A stretch of DNA of 64,000 nucleotides from Vanilla planifolia. Taxonomy: Eukaryota; Streptophyta; Magnoliopsida; Asparagales; Orchidaceae. The DNA is taken from the NCBI GenBank assembly GCA_023846275.1, contig JAIUJO010000187.1:248902-312901 (forward strand). Direction: 5' to 3'. The notes beneath the pieces are model-generated. The model ran no database searches and was not told where the DNA came from. It saw only the letters and a program-made list of their open reading frames with translations. A program made the position numbers and the translations under genes. Positions 49,706-62,010 of this stretch are shown here, piece after piece. Position 1 is the first letter of the stretch. Each line of letters opens with the position of its first letter.

Positions 49706-50429
49706 ATTCATGGTCTTACAAAAAAATGTAGTAGACTCCAATGGTTTATTATTTTTGTGGAAATTTTATTGATTCTTTAGTGTAAAGGATAAGGGACATT
49801 TTATTGATTTATTACATAATAGTTTTTTGTAATGATATTATATTATAAATTGTAAGCACATTAGTTATTGTCACTATTTGATTTTTGTTACGCTCATGTT
49901 TTTAAAAAAACATTAGTTACGAAAGGTATTATGTAATCAAATTATCAACAGCATGAATGAAAACCTATCATAAATATCTAGTGCTATTGATTTGAAAATC
50001 CTTCCTTAAAATGATATGATTTCTATTCAAGTATTCTTATAAGGCAATATTAGCTATGATTAAAGAAAGCTAAATTTTTTTTTATTATACTAGGATTTTG
50101 TAAGCATGGGTGCTTTTCAAGGTATAATGGAAAATATGATATTATGCAACATTATTGTAAATGAATTAGAAAAAAATCTATCTTCATGATAGAACTAATC
50201 CCCGAAAGTGATACTTCTTACCTTGTACAAAGTATGAATGTATGAGATTTGAACTTTATCCAATTGCCCAATACCTTTGCATGTCTTTGAAATATTTTGT
50301 ATATCCCAATTTTTTAACTTTGTAGATATCATTACCATTTCTATCAGTAATTTCACAACTCCATATCCTTTGTGAATTCAACTCAAGTGAACTATTATTG
50401 TTCATGCCTTGTCCTTAATTTTTTAAAAA
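49706..50429. other. Unassigned stretch left of the LINE RNase H fragment
   Basis: It is AT-rich and without readable coding motif. For a reverse-strand LINE it would be the 3' end, but no clear poly-T tail or target-site duplication was seen. Confidence 0.35.
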
Positions 50430-50750
50430 TTTTTTACAGCTCCCAAAGATTGCTCCTTTGACCTTGCATTATTTCAGGAGTGTTATATAGTCCTTTTTAA
50501 TGACTATCTTCTGTAAGTTATTGGTATTTTGCAAAAAATGATAAAGGACCAGAGGAAACCCTTTAGTTCCTAACAATGATTTGTTGCCCACAATGCATGA
50601 AATGGCTTCAATTATTTACCTTTTTTGATTACATATAATTCCAGCATAACCATCATTCTGATTATGATTATTCACAAAACTATCAACCTTTAGCTTTTGC
50701 ATTTGAAGTGGAGAGCACCTATTCAAAATTTCACAACTTTTGTACCACAT
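50430..50750 (-). mobile_element. LINE RNase H fragment, reverse strand
   Basis: Reverse frames give 'KLKVDSFVNNHNQNDGYAG', matching 'K-x-N-x-D-G-A-x-x-x-x-x-x-x-A-G-x-G', then 'IICNQKR' and 'EAIS' (I-I-R-D-x-x-G-x-x-I-x-A-x-S), then 'FPLVLYHFLQNTNNLQKIV', matching the 'E-x-x-A-x-x-x-x-L-x-x-A' helix and 'L-x-x-I-x-x-E-x-D'. This is the RVT_3-type RNase H at the end of plant L1 ORF2. The first catalytic Asp is kept while the catalytic Glu is not visible. The fragment is short and dead. It is not simply the tail of the LINE at 28,900-31,150, which lies 20 kb away. Confidence 0.68.
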
Positions 50751-52626
50751 TAGTGAATATGGACTAAAGGAAGCATAACAATATGATGACTCTTATAGGT
50801 CCTTTTCCATTATAGTGTCAAGGTGTAGTCATAATGATGTGAACTAGACCAAAAGTGAACAATGTAGGTCATCCAAGAACATATCTGATGGAAAATAGAA
50901 AAGTGGCATCTTAGTACAATTATACCCAGCATTCTTGTCCATATTTTTACAATTTAGTTGATCGAAGTGTATGATTTCTTGTGATTTAAAATTTGAAATT
51001 CTAATTGCATATGTTTAAATGTTTAATAAAGATAATTTAAATTTTGAATTTTGAAATTTCAAATTTCTCAATTAAAAGTATGATTGAATAGCAAGACTTG
51101 AGATACATCGTGGAGACGTTAATAGCAATACACTTCATGCCTTGGAATAAGCTTGTAAGTTAGTTTGTAATATTATTATTATTATCCCTTATAATTATTA
51201 TTATGTAATAAATTATGAATAATTAATATATGGATAAGATTATTAAATAATAAGAATTAGTGGATAGGTCATGATAAGAGGATTAAAAATGAAAATGGTT
51301 TGTGATGCATATAATAATAACTTATGAATAAATATATGAGAAAGAAGAATAGATATTGAAAAATCTTATAGGCATATCTTACTTTGATTTTGATAATTTA
51401 GGAGCTTGATACTGTCAACCAAAAAGGGGATAATTAAGTTAGGTTTAACTAGAATGGGTGAAGCATGGCTTAAACCAAATCGAACTAATTTTTCTTAAAG
51501 CAAATACATCTATTAAGAATGCATGGATGAGAAAATTTAAAATCTTAACATTTTCTTGTAAGATATTAAAACACTAGCCACAAAGAGCATATGGAGATGC
51601 TGATTGAAGTAATACTTGGTAAAAAGCAAGATAAAGTTGGAGGAACAAGGAGGGTTAAACATTTGAAGCTTTCAAAGTCCTATGTAAGGAGAAGACCTTT
51701 ACATGAATTTCAAGGTAAGATGACCCCTCTATGCATACAAAAACTTTTGCTATTTTTTATGGAATATTGTAAATAAATTATCGTGTTAAATTTGATAATA
51801 CAACCTTAGAAAAGTATTTGATTAAAATATAATCAATCTTCTTCCATTAACCTTGTTTATAAATGGGGAACCAATCATACCCATGTTGAAGAACATTATT
51901 ATTAGCATATAATGGTTGTTTGTCATTCCATTCGAATGCATTGTTTCTTGGGGAACCCATGCAAGATTTTTTGAGATTAACAAAATTGTGAATGTAAGTG
52001 AAATTCATATTCATATGCTTACGTATTTAGCTTTGACTATTGAAATATTGAGAGGAATGTATTAAAAACTTTTATTTATAGACATAAAGTACCTCGCAAT
52101 TGGGACATGATCATGAAGTATGCTAATTTTAGTGCCTTGTACCTAGTCTAAATGTGTTAGCCATGTGAAAAGTTTAGGATGACTGATGTTACAAATTCTT
52201 AAACCATTGTACAAAAAATTCTATTGTGTATAGGTCTAAAACTTAAGTCCAGTTTTCTTTTTTTTATTTACTAAAAATTAAACTCCAAGCATGTATCTCA
52301 ATGTTTTTCTTATTAATATAGCATAAAAAATATAAATTCTTAGCTAAGAAAAACTATGTATGTTATTTCACCTTGGAACATATTTTAATGTGTATATGGA
52401 TTGTAAAACCATGTATGAAGTTGTTCCCCTTATTATATAAAAATTTAAAACTTAGATTCGTAGATGAACCATTATTTAGAGCTATGAACTATGGCTAATG
52501 CCTTAGTTCAAATATTACGACTAATTATCCCTTTCCTTGGGTTTTTTGAGAAGCATGGAACAATGACATCGCTAAGTTATGGGAGGCACAAGTTCCACCC
52601 TTAAAAGAACTCAGATGGCTTATAAG

Positions 52627-52644
52627 GTGTGTGTGTGTGTGTGT
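52627..52644. repeat. TG microsatellite
   Basis: Nine GT/TG steps inside the first block that is unique to copy 2 of the long direct repeat. Confidence 0.92.
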
Positions 52645-54010
52645 CCCTTGGTTTTTAGATGGGAACCTATTATGTCTAAGTTTAAGGATATAGAAGAAGC
52701 CTAGGTTGGGTATGGAAATGGTTTGAAACCGAAGAGTTGGTTAACACTAAGAATGCTAAGGCTAAGCGAAGACTTTATGTTATACGGACAATCCCGAGTT
52801 TGACATAGATTGTAGATTTTAGGTTCTTTGATATGGCTATCAAAGGTAGGCTTAAACTTTGAATTATGGTTAAAGGCTTAGAATTAATTTATGGAAAAGG
52901 AAATTGTAATAAAATGTCTTAGTGATGAGCTTAGAAATACCATTAATGGAGCAGTTTGCAAATTGTAAATAAAGATTCTCATAGTGAACCTCATATTGAG
53001 TCCATTAAAAAAAGGTAGAATATGTTGGAATATGAAATTGGAATGAATTTGGTTTGGTCATGAAATTTAGAAGGTTTACTTGCTAGACCCTTTGTTTCAC
53101 TGGGCCTTTTTGGTAAGAACATGAGTGACCTTATTTGATCTCTTAAGGCTTCTGAAGGCACCATGGTTGGAGACCACAGGGATATGTGATTGCTTAGGAG
53201 AGATATTAGGATAGTTAGGTTGACTCAATGTTGCATTTGAGCCTTACGGGTTTTTGAGCTTAAGTTTAGTTGTAATGGCATTCAACTATACATGGACCTA
53301 AGAGAACAAATAAAGGCATTGTAAACATTATGATTAGCTTAGATAGGAAATTGTGTTAAACAAAAGAAGGGCAAGAATAAATGCAGAATGAATTGTTTAT
53401 GATATTGTAAATTATTGAACAAGGATTTTGAGGAAATGTTATAGCATTTTCATTATAACAACTTTACGTTATTGAAAATTGACATAGGATGCAAAACCTA
53501 AATAGACTTAGGGCATGAAGAATCCTAGATAGTTGTGGAATAAAGTTAGTAGGATGCTACAACTTAATGTCATTACTTTGATCAAGTGAGGACAGATGTA
53601 ATGGGCCCTCGATCATGCATGATGATTTAACAAAAGAGTAAGTTAAGCTACTTTGTTATGTTGGCAAGGAGGTAGTTACACATGGTTGGTTGTGGCTATG
53701 AAAGGACTGTTATAACAAATTATAAGAATCTATAGGATTAGCTAAATGTCATTCCAAAACTAGTCTTAGTAAGGAATTATTGCACATTTAATCCCATGGA
53801 GAACCGTATTATAACCTATATTTTTGAAGGGATAGTTGTGGTTATTGAGGACTTCTTAAACCTTATTTGATTGGCTATTGTATTCAACTCTCCTTTGTTG
53901 AGTGCTAGATAATAAAATTTCGTGTGATAAGGGTGCCAAGTCCTATCATGATTCTCATGGATAAGAGAGTATATTAGATCAAATAAGAGACATTAAGCCA
54001 TAATATAAAG

Positions 54011-54075
54011 AATATATATATATACACACATATTTATATATATATATATATATACACACACACATACATCTATAT
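54011..54075. repeat. Compound TA/CA microsatellite
   Basis: Alternating TA runs broken by CACACA stretches, with a purine-pyrimidine alternation throughout. It lies inside the second block unique to copy 2 of the long direct repeat. Confidence 0.92.
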
Positions 54076-54445
54076 TGACTTAGCTGGTTGACGATGATGT
54101 CGTTGTGGTACTTAAAACCTAATGCCATATGCTTACATGATTTAATCAATTGTTACTAAAAAAACTTGTCAACTACTCCATATTAGTTTTATAGTATAAC
54201 TCAAGAATTTTCTATTAAGACTCTAATTTTATCCATTTATATTTTAGTAATACTTAGGAGAAAGTGGTTCAAAAATAATAAAGCTAGAGATTATTAATAT
54301 GAGAGCATCTGTTGGTTGATTCATCATCAAAGATTGTAGATTTGATATTTTTTGTCATTAGTTATTTTTTATTAGAAATGTGATGCTATTGTGCTCTTAT
54401 ATTATGCTTGGTAATTTCTTTCTATGTTTTTTTATTAATTTTCTT

Positions 54446-57400
54446 AGTTTTGAGTGTTATGCTTTGGAATCAGATATTATTCCTTCAATTTACTTGGCAA
54501 TAGTTAATTGTCAGTTGGCGGTTTCAAATTGAGTTTTGTTTAGAATACAAACTTAGCCACATAACATTTTCTAGTGTTAGAATGCAAATTTTTCTTGAAT
54601 TGGTCCCCTAGTGCTATGATATTGTCTAAGTCACATAAAGTAAACCATTCAAGCTTTTCTTAATTCTACTCAACATTTTATGAATTTGATTAACTTTTGT
54701 CAACGAGAAGAAACGTATTTAGGCATTCACATGTCTAATAAGAATATGTTTATGTATTATATTTAATACCATTTTGTTCCACCTTCCCTTCTTTGTATTA
54801 ATTTAATTTAGGAGGTGGTTAAAAGGAGTAATATTATTTCTCTTAAAAAAGAGAGGATATATAAATTTGTTTATGGGAATTTTGTCTCTTTGAGAACTAA
54901 GTTGTTAATTAGTTGATTTCAAGTGTTCTGGCTAAATTTGCTGTAAATGATGAATTTCCCATTTTAGAAATATATGTGAAGAGGTTATGCACGTTGTAAG
55001 GTAGTTAGAAAGTTTTAAATGTGGGTCATAGATTTTAAATTTCTCCATGAAAAACATAACAAGCCTAATAGAACATTTGTAGTCATAAAAAGTTCACCGA
55101 AACCTATCACAAAGCTTTAATCTTATGATTAATATTCAAACTTCTATTAAAAATGAAGTGGATTAAAATAATAGAATAGAAATCATTCAACAATATGAAT
55201 GAATACATATGGCAAAAACAAATGTGTAATAAATGCTTTTGCAAAACATAAAAAATAAAAAAAACATAAAAAACTTAATTACTGATAACTATTACAAACT
55301 TATTAAAACCATGATGTAAAAATTACAAAAAAAATTTATTTGGTTAGTTTGGTAATATAAAATTATTACAAAAAAAAATTTATTAAACTAAAAAATGACT
55401 AGGACACAAAAAACTTTTTAAGATAATCATAATATATGCAATACAGCATAGTAAATAACTATTTTTGCCATATAGTATAAAACGTAATTTATTCTATACA
55501 TAAAAATTAAAATACTTAAAAATTTATGATTTCATTATAATTATATAATTGAAGTTTTTCTTGGATTGTTTTTTTAACTTGAATTTATGTTAATAATTAA
55601 AATACACTAAGCAAACCAACATGTGCAAAAGGTATAAAAAAATAAAATCTTTAAAAGTAGGATGTCAAGGAAAGAGTTCTTCATAAAAGTATACATTCAA
55701 AACTTGTTATTACACCAAAACATTGAAAGTAATGATGAACCAAAATTTAAGTTCAAAACATAATATTTTAATTAACTAAATTCATATGTTTTGTATTTCA
55801 TTGACAATTTTCTATTATAGATAAAAAAATTATTAAAAGATTTAAAACTTTAAAAATAATTACAATGTAAATCATATTTAATATTTAACCATTTTTGCAT
55901 AGCAGGTCAACAAAAGCTTTTCTCGATTAAATATGGCAGTGATGAAGTCAACTGTCAAAGTGCAAACAAAACTAAGGAAAAGTAATTAACAAGAGATAAT
56001 GTTTTAATATGAATATTTATTATAATATTTCGTGAAGGAAAAAGTTAGGAATGAGGGAGCAAGATGTCTATCCGATTGGAGTATGAATTATGAAAATCAA
56101 AAACATGAATTATCTTAAATATAATGCTTTTTAAAAAATTTATTTTATAGCTAATTATTAAAATATAAAACTTTTTCTAAGAGACAAATAAAAAAAGAAC
56201 TGAAAAATCCTTTTATGTTGTTAAATTCAAACTCAAAGGGACAAAAACAACACAATCACTGGCATATAGAATCCTATGAAAATAGCCAAAACGACTCTAC
56301 AAATTATTAAGAGAAGTTATTAAAAATTTACAAGAAAAAATACCCAAAAATGACAAGGCCAAAAAATAATATAACTTGCTGGATGACCAATACAAAGAGA
56401 AAAATAAGAGTCTATGTAATAAGGCAAAGAAATCTTGTATTAATCTCAATTACAAGGTCTTATGACAAAAATAAATTGAAGTAATAAGCATACTAAAAAA
56501 TAATCTAGCAACACTATTTGCACATTACACATTTTTAAATAAAAAGACACTCCAAATTTTGTTTTTCGTCATTTAAATTTTCATGGGGTGATATAATAAG
56601 ATGACAATTATTGTACAAGTTTAGAGACATTCATGTGTAGTACTCTTGATATAAATAAAGCATCACTCCTAAACAATATTACAATCATACTTGTGAATGA
56701 AATTGACTTTGCTTAATGATGAAATCATATGTGCCATGTCTCTGAAATGGTTATCATACTATTATAATATATGATCCATATAAGATAAGACAAATAATAA
56801 CAGATACTTAATGAACTTGTGCAAACACCTTTTCTATTCCTACCAATCAAAATGATCATACAATTATGACAATGATATTGAATTATACAAACCATAATAG
56901 CACTATATCTCCACTTACCACCCTTTGAAAAAATTTAGCGAAACTTATATGGTGTGGACATAGTAGATTTATAAAGCATATTTAATGTAGTTAACCAAGG
57001 ATAACCTGCATCTGACTCTTTGTCTGATGTCATGGCTAACAATTCATGTTGTATAATGAGTCCATCTTAAAAGAACATTTAGCATATTTTTTATATTTAT
57101 TTTTGTTCTTCCAACTTTTCATTCTTACTTTATTAAGCTGTATTAAGAAAGGCACTCTATTAAGTCTATAGAACTCTAAGGAATATTTATTTGTAAAGAA
57201 ACCTAAATAAGATGCATGCTTTCAGACTGTAGCGTAATAAGTGGAAAAATGATTTCAAAATAATCAACACTCACACTCAATCTTATCAATGCCTAATGTC
57301 TCATGCAAATTTTTATATGTTTAACATGTTAATACTATTAAACATAACTCAATAAGGATCCTCATTAAGAGTTACTAAAGCTTTGTTTTTGTCCATGCGA

Positions 57401-57599
57401 ATTATGATGAAAATAAAAACATCACCACTATGGTATTTGAGTATGTGATCAAGCACTTTGCACATGATCAACATATTTGATATTGAGATGTGTGATTCAA
57501 AAATAGTTAATATGATAACACACAGGTTTTGTTCTTATCAAACTATTTGTGTAAACTAAAAGGGTTCAACATAAAGTATAACTAGTAATGGAACTATAT
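54446..57599. other. Unassigned A-rich stretch
   Basis: About 3.1 kb without recognisable coding or repeat edges. From about 55,080 to 56,500 the + strand is strongly A-rich, similar in texture to the repeat that starts at 57,600 but without landmarks I could line up. There is no open frame of note. Confidence 0.5.
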
Positions 57600-58650
57600 A
57601 AAATATTAGTTTCCATTACAAAATAATGAAATTATAAAAAAAACTAAAACTTTGCAAAGAAAGAAACATTATTCATTTAGTAGAAAAGAGTTAAGTTGAC
57701 AATTTAAGGTATTTAAACTTTTTTCTTAAAATAATAGAAATATTTCATTTAAAAAAATATGTGAATAAATATTAGTCAGGTGACAAAAATGTATAATTAC
57801 AAAAAAGTAAAATATAATAAAAAATTAATAGTTTGGTGATGTGTGCAAAAAATATGTATAAAAAATTATTTATAACCCCAATTTCATGAAAATTATGGTG
57901 CTTAAGATATACTAAAGGAAGTAAAAATAACAAAATCTTAAAATCAAGTAATTTAAAATCTTAAAATCCTCATGCAATTCATAATCCTTCTTCATAATGT
58001 AATATTGTTAAATTGAATGACGAAAATGAAAATAAAAATTAATTGTTTTCAAAAAATTATCAAAAACACAAGACATTTGAAATGTTTAAATATTATTAGT
58101 AACTAACAAATAGAAAATAAATCATTTATATAATATTATAATAAAAAGGATACTAATTAAAATAATAAAATATGTTTATTAAACCACTTCTATAACTTTT
58201 GGAAATCAGAATTATCTTTTGAAGAAAATAAAATATTCAAAATGATTGAGCAATATTCAATAAAATATATTATAAAAATAAAGTTCTTTGTTGTATAGAA
58301 TTTTTATGAAAATAATCCATCATATTTAAAATAAGGACACTACATGATGAAATTAAAAAGAATAAGTCCATAAAAGCTTTTAAGTAAATATTGTTTTGAA
58401 AATGTAAAAAGTTCATAGCTAGGCAAAATAAATATTTGTAGTTTTTATTTTCACCTAAAGCTTATGACACCATTCTATTGATTGGAATAAATAATGTTCT
58501 TGTGCTTCGTGATGTTCAACTTCTCATTGCCATCGTTTGATTTTTTGTTTGATGACGTAATCATCTCCTTATGTTCGCAATAGAAACTTTGCTATTTCTT
58601 CCATGATATCTGAGATATCTTACATGGCATGGAAGAAAAGCTAGTCAAAT
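57600..58650. repeat. A-rich dispersed repeat, copy 2
   Basis: It is the direct-orientation counterpart of 34,430-35,620, with the shared landmarks given there. The best preserved parts are 'taacaaatagaaaataaa' near 58,104 and the 'catagc...ttttattttc...gcttatgacac' stretch near 58,410-58,470. The distance between copies is about 23 kb and everything between them is transposon-derived or unassigned. Confidence 0.6.
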
Positions 58651-59121
58651 GGTGACATGCAACCATGGTTTCATTCAATAATGGGGAGTGGTATTGGTGG
58701 AAAACTTTGCATTAAAGTAGTGAAGAGTCTTATTTTTTAATGGCTAAAACCTCCATTTGAAAATTTAAAATCAAACAGAAATGAAGTGATAGATTTATGC
58801 GGGATGTGGGTACCACTCCCTCAAATTATCCTTCATTGATTGTTTCCCTTTATACCCATTTTCTAACTCCCTTGTCTCTATTTTATTGTATTGTCCACTC
58901 ATCAATATTTTGTGCCACACTACATCAGCCACCCTTACATCTACTATTTCAATGGCTATTCTTTGTGCCTTAATTGGTTTAACTAGCTTGGGTTGGGTAT
59001 TGATTTCTATAGGCCTAAGTTTGTTGGCTTGGGATGTTAGCTAAGCTAATGAAAAGCACACGAGTCATATCCAAACTGGTGATTGCTTATCCTATAAGCT
59101 TGAAATTATTGATGAATTTCC
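58651..59121. other. Stretch left of the short LTR-like unit
   Basis: If the LTR reading is right, this should be the 3' end of the element's internal region. No motif is readable. Confidence 0.35.
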
Positions 59122-59132
59122 AAAAGGGGGGA
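59122..59132 (+). promoter_or_regulatory. Polypurine tract before a short LTR-like unit
   Basis: 'aaaaggggggatg' is one of the few long G runs in the window and is followed directly by 'tgttatac'. This is the usual arrangement at the start of a gypsy 3' LTR. Confidence 0.5.
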
Positions 59133-59392
59133 TGTTATACATTTACAGATGTAGTGCGAGAGATGCAAGACTATGTGGCAATGGTAATACATTATGAGAG
59201 AATTGTTTGACTATATTTTTCAAGAAATGGCAATCATTTAAGTGTTGAAGATAGGCAAGAAAAGTAAAAATAGCACATGCTAATGATCCACACCTTGGGA
59301 TGACTTATTAGAGTATTAGCTTCAATTAGATATGCTTTTAGCAAATAGATGGTTAGACTTTTAGAAAGTATAAATTATTACTCATTGTAACA
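59133..59392 (+). repeat. Short LTR-like unit, about 260 bp
   Basis: It starts 'tgttatac' and ends 'ttgtaaca', giving TG...CA ends with a short inverted repeat (tgtta/taaca) as in LTRs, and is preceded by a polypurine tract. A second copy was not found in the window, and the 700 bp to its left show no readable polyprotein, so the parent family is unknown; gypsy is the likeliest. Confidence 0.42.
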
Positions 59393-61399
59393 TTCCTCCC
59401 TTTCTAAGGTTAGCTTCAATTTCATATTGGTAGTGGGTGAACTCTAAAAGTCTATAATTAATCATGCTTAAGCTTTTAGTGTGTATTTAATGTTATTTTA
59501 AATAGTCAATGTATTTTGAATATTAATAAATTAATTAGAAGATAGACTTCATGGAATGTATTTGGCAAATGATCATAATAACTATTTTGTATAATGTCTC
59601 CTAAATGTGGAAAGAAGATTTTAAATATATTTGGGTTAATTACAAAAAATGTTTTTGAATCATATTTCACATGTGTTGGATACAATTGATTGCAAAAAAA
59701 GGTCTAAAAAGAACTAATAAATAATAATAATTTAATAATAATGTTATTCTATGAATAACATTATTAATGATACTAGTTGACATTAGAAAATTACAAATTT
59801 TTGCTCAAATGAAAAATTTTAGTAGTAGCTAAGTTTAAAAGTTATCCAACAAATTTGACACATAATTTAGACTTGAAATGCAAACAATATTTTTGTTAAG
59901 CTCTTTATAATACAAATGAATAGCAAAATTCTTCACAAATATAAATGGAAAGTAAAAAAGGAAAGATGAATCTCATCAAGAAATTTCAATTGAAGAAAAA
60001 GATGTGATTGGCAAGGGTCTTCCTCAATAGAGGACAAAAAATGAACAAAATTTGTAAATACTTTTGAGGTAGGTAGAATGGATGAAATTCACCTGAGAAT
60101 TTTAAGAAATAATAATTAGAAAGTCAAGTTGAGCCTTTTGCATGAAAGTTTTATGGTTTTCAAAATATTTATTAAAATTTTAAATTAATTTTGTAAGCGA
60201 TGTATGAGAGCATCCAGTTGTAACCATTTCCCTTTAGTGTTTGGTGTGAACATAGTAAAGGAATTGGGAATGATTCAAACATATCGCTAGAAAGAATTTT
60301 TAATTCCACTTATGTATTTGATGATCTGACCAGTGGACTGATTTGTGAAAAAAATTGCCAAATTGTTCATGAAGTTTTTCATATTATCATCTGATTAAGA
60401 TCGAAATATTCAATGAGAATTTCATATGGTCGAACTATTTTATTAGCTTTTCTATAATGTCTCTACAAAGTACTTATTAGAATGTTTTATAAAGATTTCA
60501 TAGGTACCAAATGTTTTAATAAAGGTGTTAAATTGTCTGATAATGACATTTAGTGAAACAAAAAAAATGATATCATATAAATTATAAGTGTTTAATGTTT
60601 ACAAAATTAGCATCTAATCATTTAATGATTTCGATAATGTGGCATATAATGGTGAGATGTAATGAGGAAATTTGTTGTTCTTTATTCATAGCATGTAGTA
60701 TAATTCATCAAAAAAATAATGTGCATTAAATATATGAATAATTTTTGGGAAAAAGGAAAGTGCAAGAAAGGAAATGAATATTTAACCTGAGGTAAGAAAA
60801 CAGCTTGGTCGGGCTATACATTTTCTTAATATATTAATCATAGGTTTAATGCCTGAGGATAGGTTTTCTACACCTTTCATAGCAAAGTTTTATGATTATT
60901 CTGAGCTCTAATTTGTTTACAATTCAATATGTCATTTTTAAATTAATTGGATGTATTATCACTAATAAAACACCACTGTGTGATATTTCTTGGTAATGAT
61001 CAGAAGTAAATAAAAAATGACAAGGCAAATTTTGTCACAATGGAAATAAAAATAATATAATTTATACATTGTCTAAATAAACCCATTTCATGTTGGATGC
61101 ATAATGATTTATTTACTTTCATGAAAATTTTGTTATGTTTTTTGTTCACTTTACCATCCAAACAACTTACATGACCCTCTACATGTATTCCCTTATGTGG
61201 TCACTTACGCAATTTTTTGCTATCATTTCCATGTGCTATTTATGTACATCGTGCACCACAATGAGCATAGTAGCCAGAGATAAAATATTTAGAAAGGTAA
61301 TGTTGGACAAGCTATTTGAAAAGGTTATCAACATTGAAATAATTTTTTTGTGAAGTGTTGTCATATATTATTCAGGTATAATGTATCATACATACATCT
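59393..61399. other. Unassigned stretch
   Basis: About 2 kb of AT-rich DNA. The 72-codon forward open piece at 61,135-61,353 is rich in Met, Phe and Tyr and resembles no family. No repeat partner was found in the window. Confidence 0.5.
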
Positions 61400-62010
61400 A
61401 TGATGATATTTATTTATCATTTTTTAAATTTTGGAACCTTGACCAACATAGGTCCAATTATGATAGTCTGTGATTATGATGCTTTTACAAATGCATTTTT
61501 TGAACATGTTCTCTTCGGAATCCATTCATATTTATCTTGCCTTAAATAGATTAGTTTCCTAATTAGATAATGATAAAAAAATATGTTCATATCTATCACA
61601 ATAAAACTTAGTATTTAGCTTCAAAATAAAAAGTATGGAAACTAGCATTATTTATTTCCACATAGTTGTATGATGAAGCATTTTTGTACATATATGAAAC
61701 ATAATAACTTTTGTTATCATTAACATGTGCATACAAAAATTTTAGTCTATAATCTATAGTCAAATTATATATACATTAGAATCTACATTAACAATACAAT
61801 TGCTTCTACTCATATGAGTAAAGGATAGAGCATATAATGCCACATATGAATAAGGATACACATAAGAAGTAAAGGAACATAAAGTTACACTAACACACTT
61901 TTCATTTAGTCATTTAATTCTTCTTCTATGAAGACAATATTTTTTAAATTTTCTTTGAAAATAGAAACTACAGGATGTTTCATAGATTGACTCATGCTAC
62001 TTAAATACTC
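61400..62010 (-). mobile_element. Copia gag-type segment, reverse strand, copy 1
   Basis: It pairs with 63,390-64,000 in direct orientation. Shared landmarks are 'ttggaac', 'tgtgattatgatgcttttac' with 'tgtgattgtggtgcttttac', 'atgcattttt', 'aacatgttc', 'gcattatttatt', 'cacatgtg'-like and 'cattagaatc', and 'aagtaaaggaac' and 'atgaag-aaatatttttt'. Reverse frames are basic and Cys/His-containing, and in the sister copy include a 'VWVPNFKA' segment, as at the end of copia gag. It is a broken fossil. Confidence 0.6.

Larger units (their letters stand above)
50832..54445. repeat. Long direct repeat, copy 2 (about 3.6 kb)
   Basis: It matches copy 1 at its start, middle and end but is twice as long. 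Two extra blocks, about 52,020-52,750 and about 53,160-54,240, have no counterpart in copy 1. These may be part of the full repeat lost from copy 1, or later insertions. The second block contains the compound microsatellite at 54,011-54,075. The 61-codon forward open piece at 51,591-51,776 matches no protein. Confidence 0.68.
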
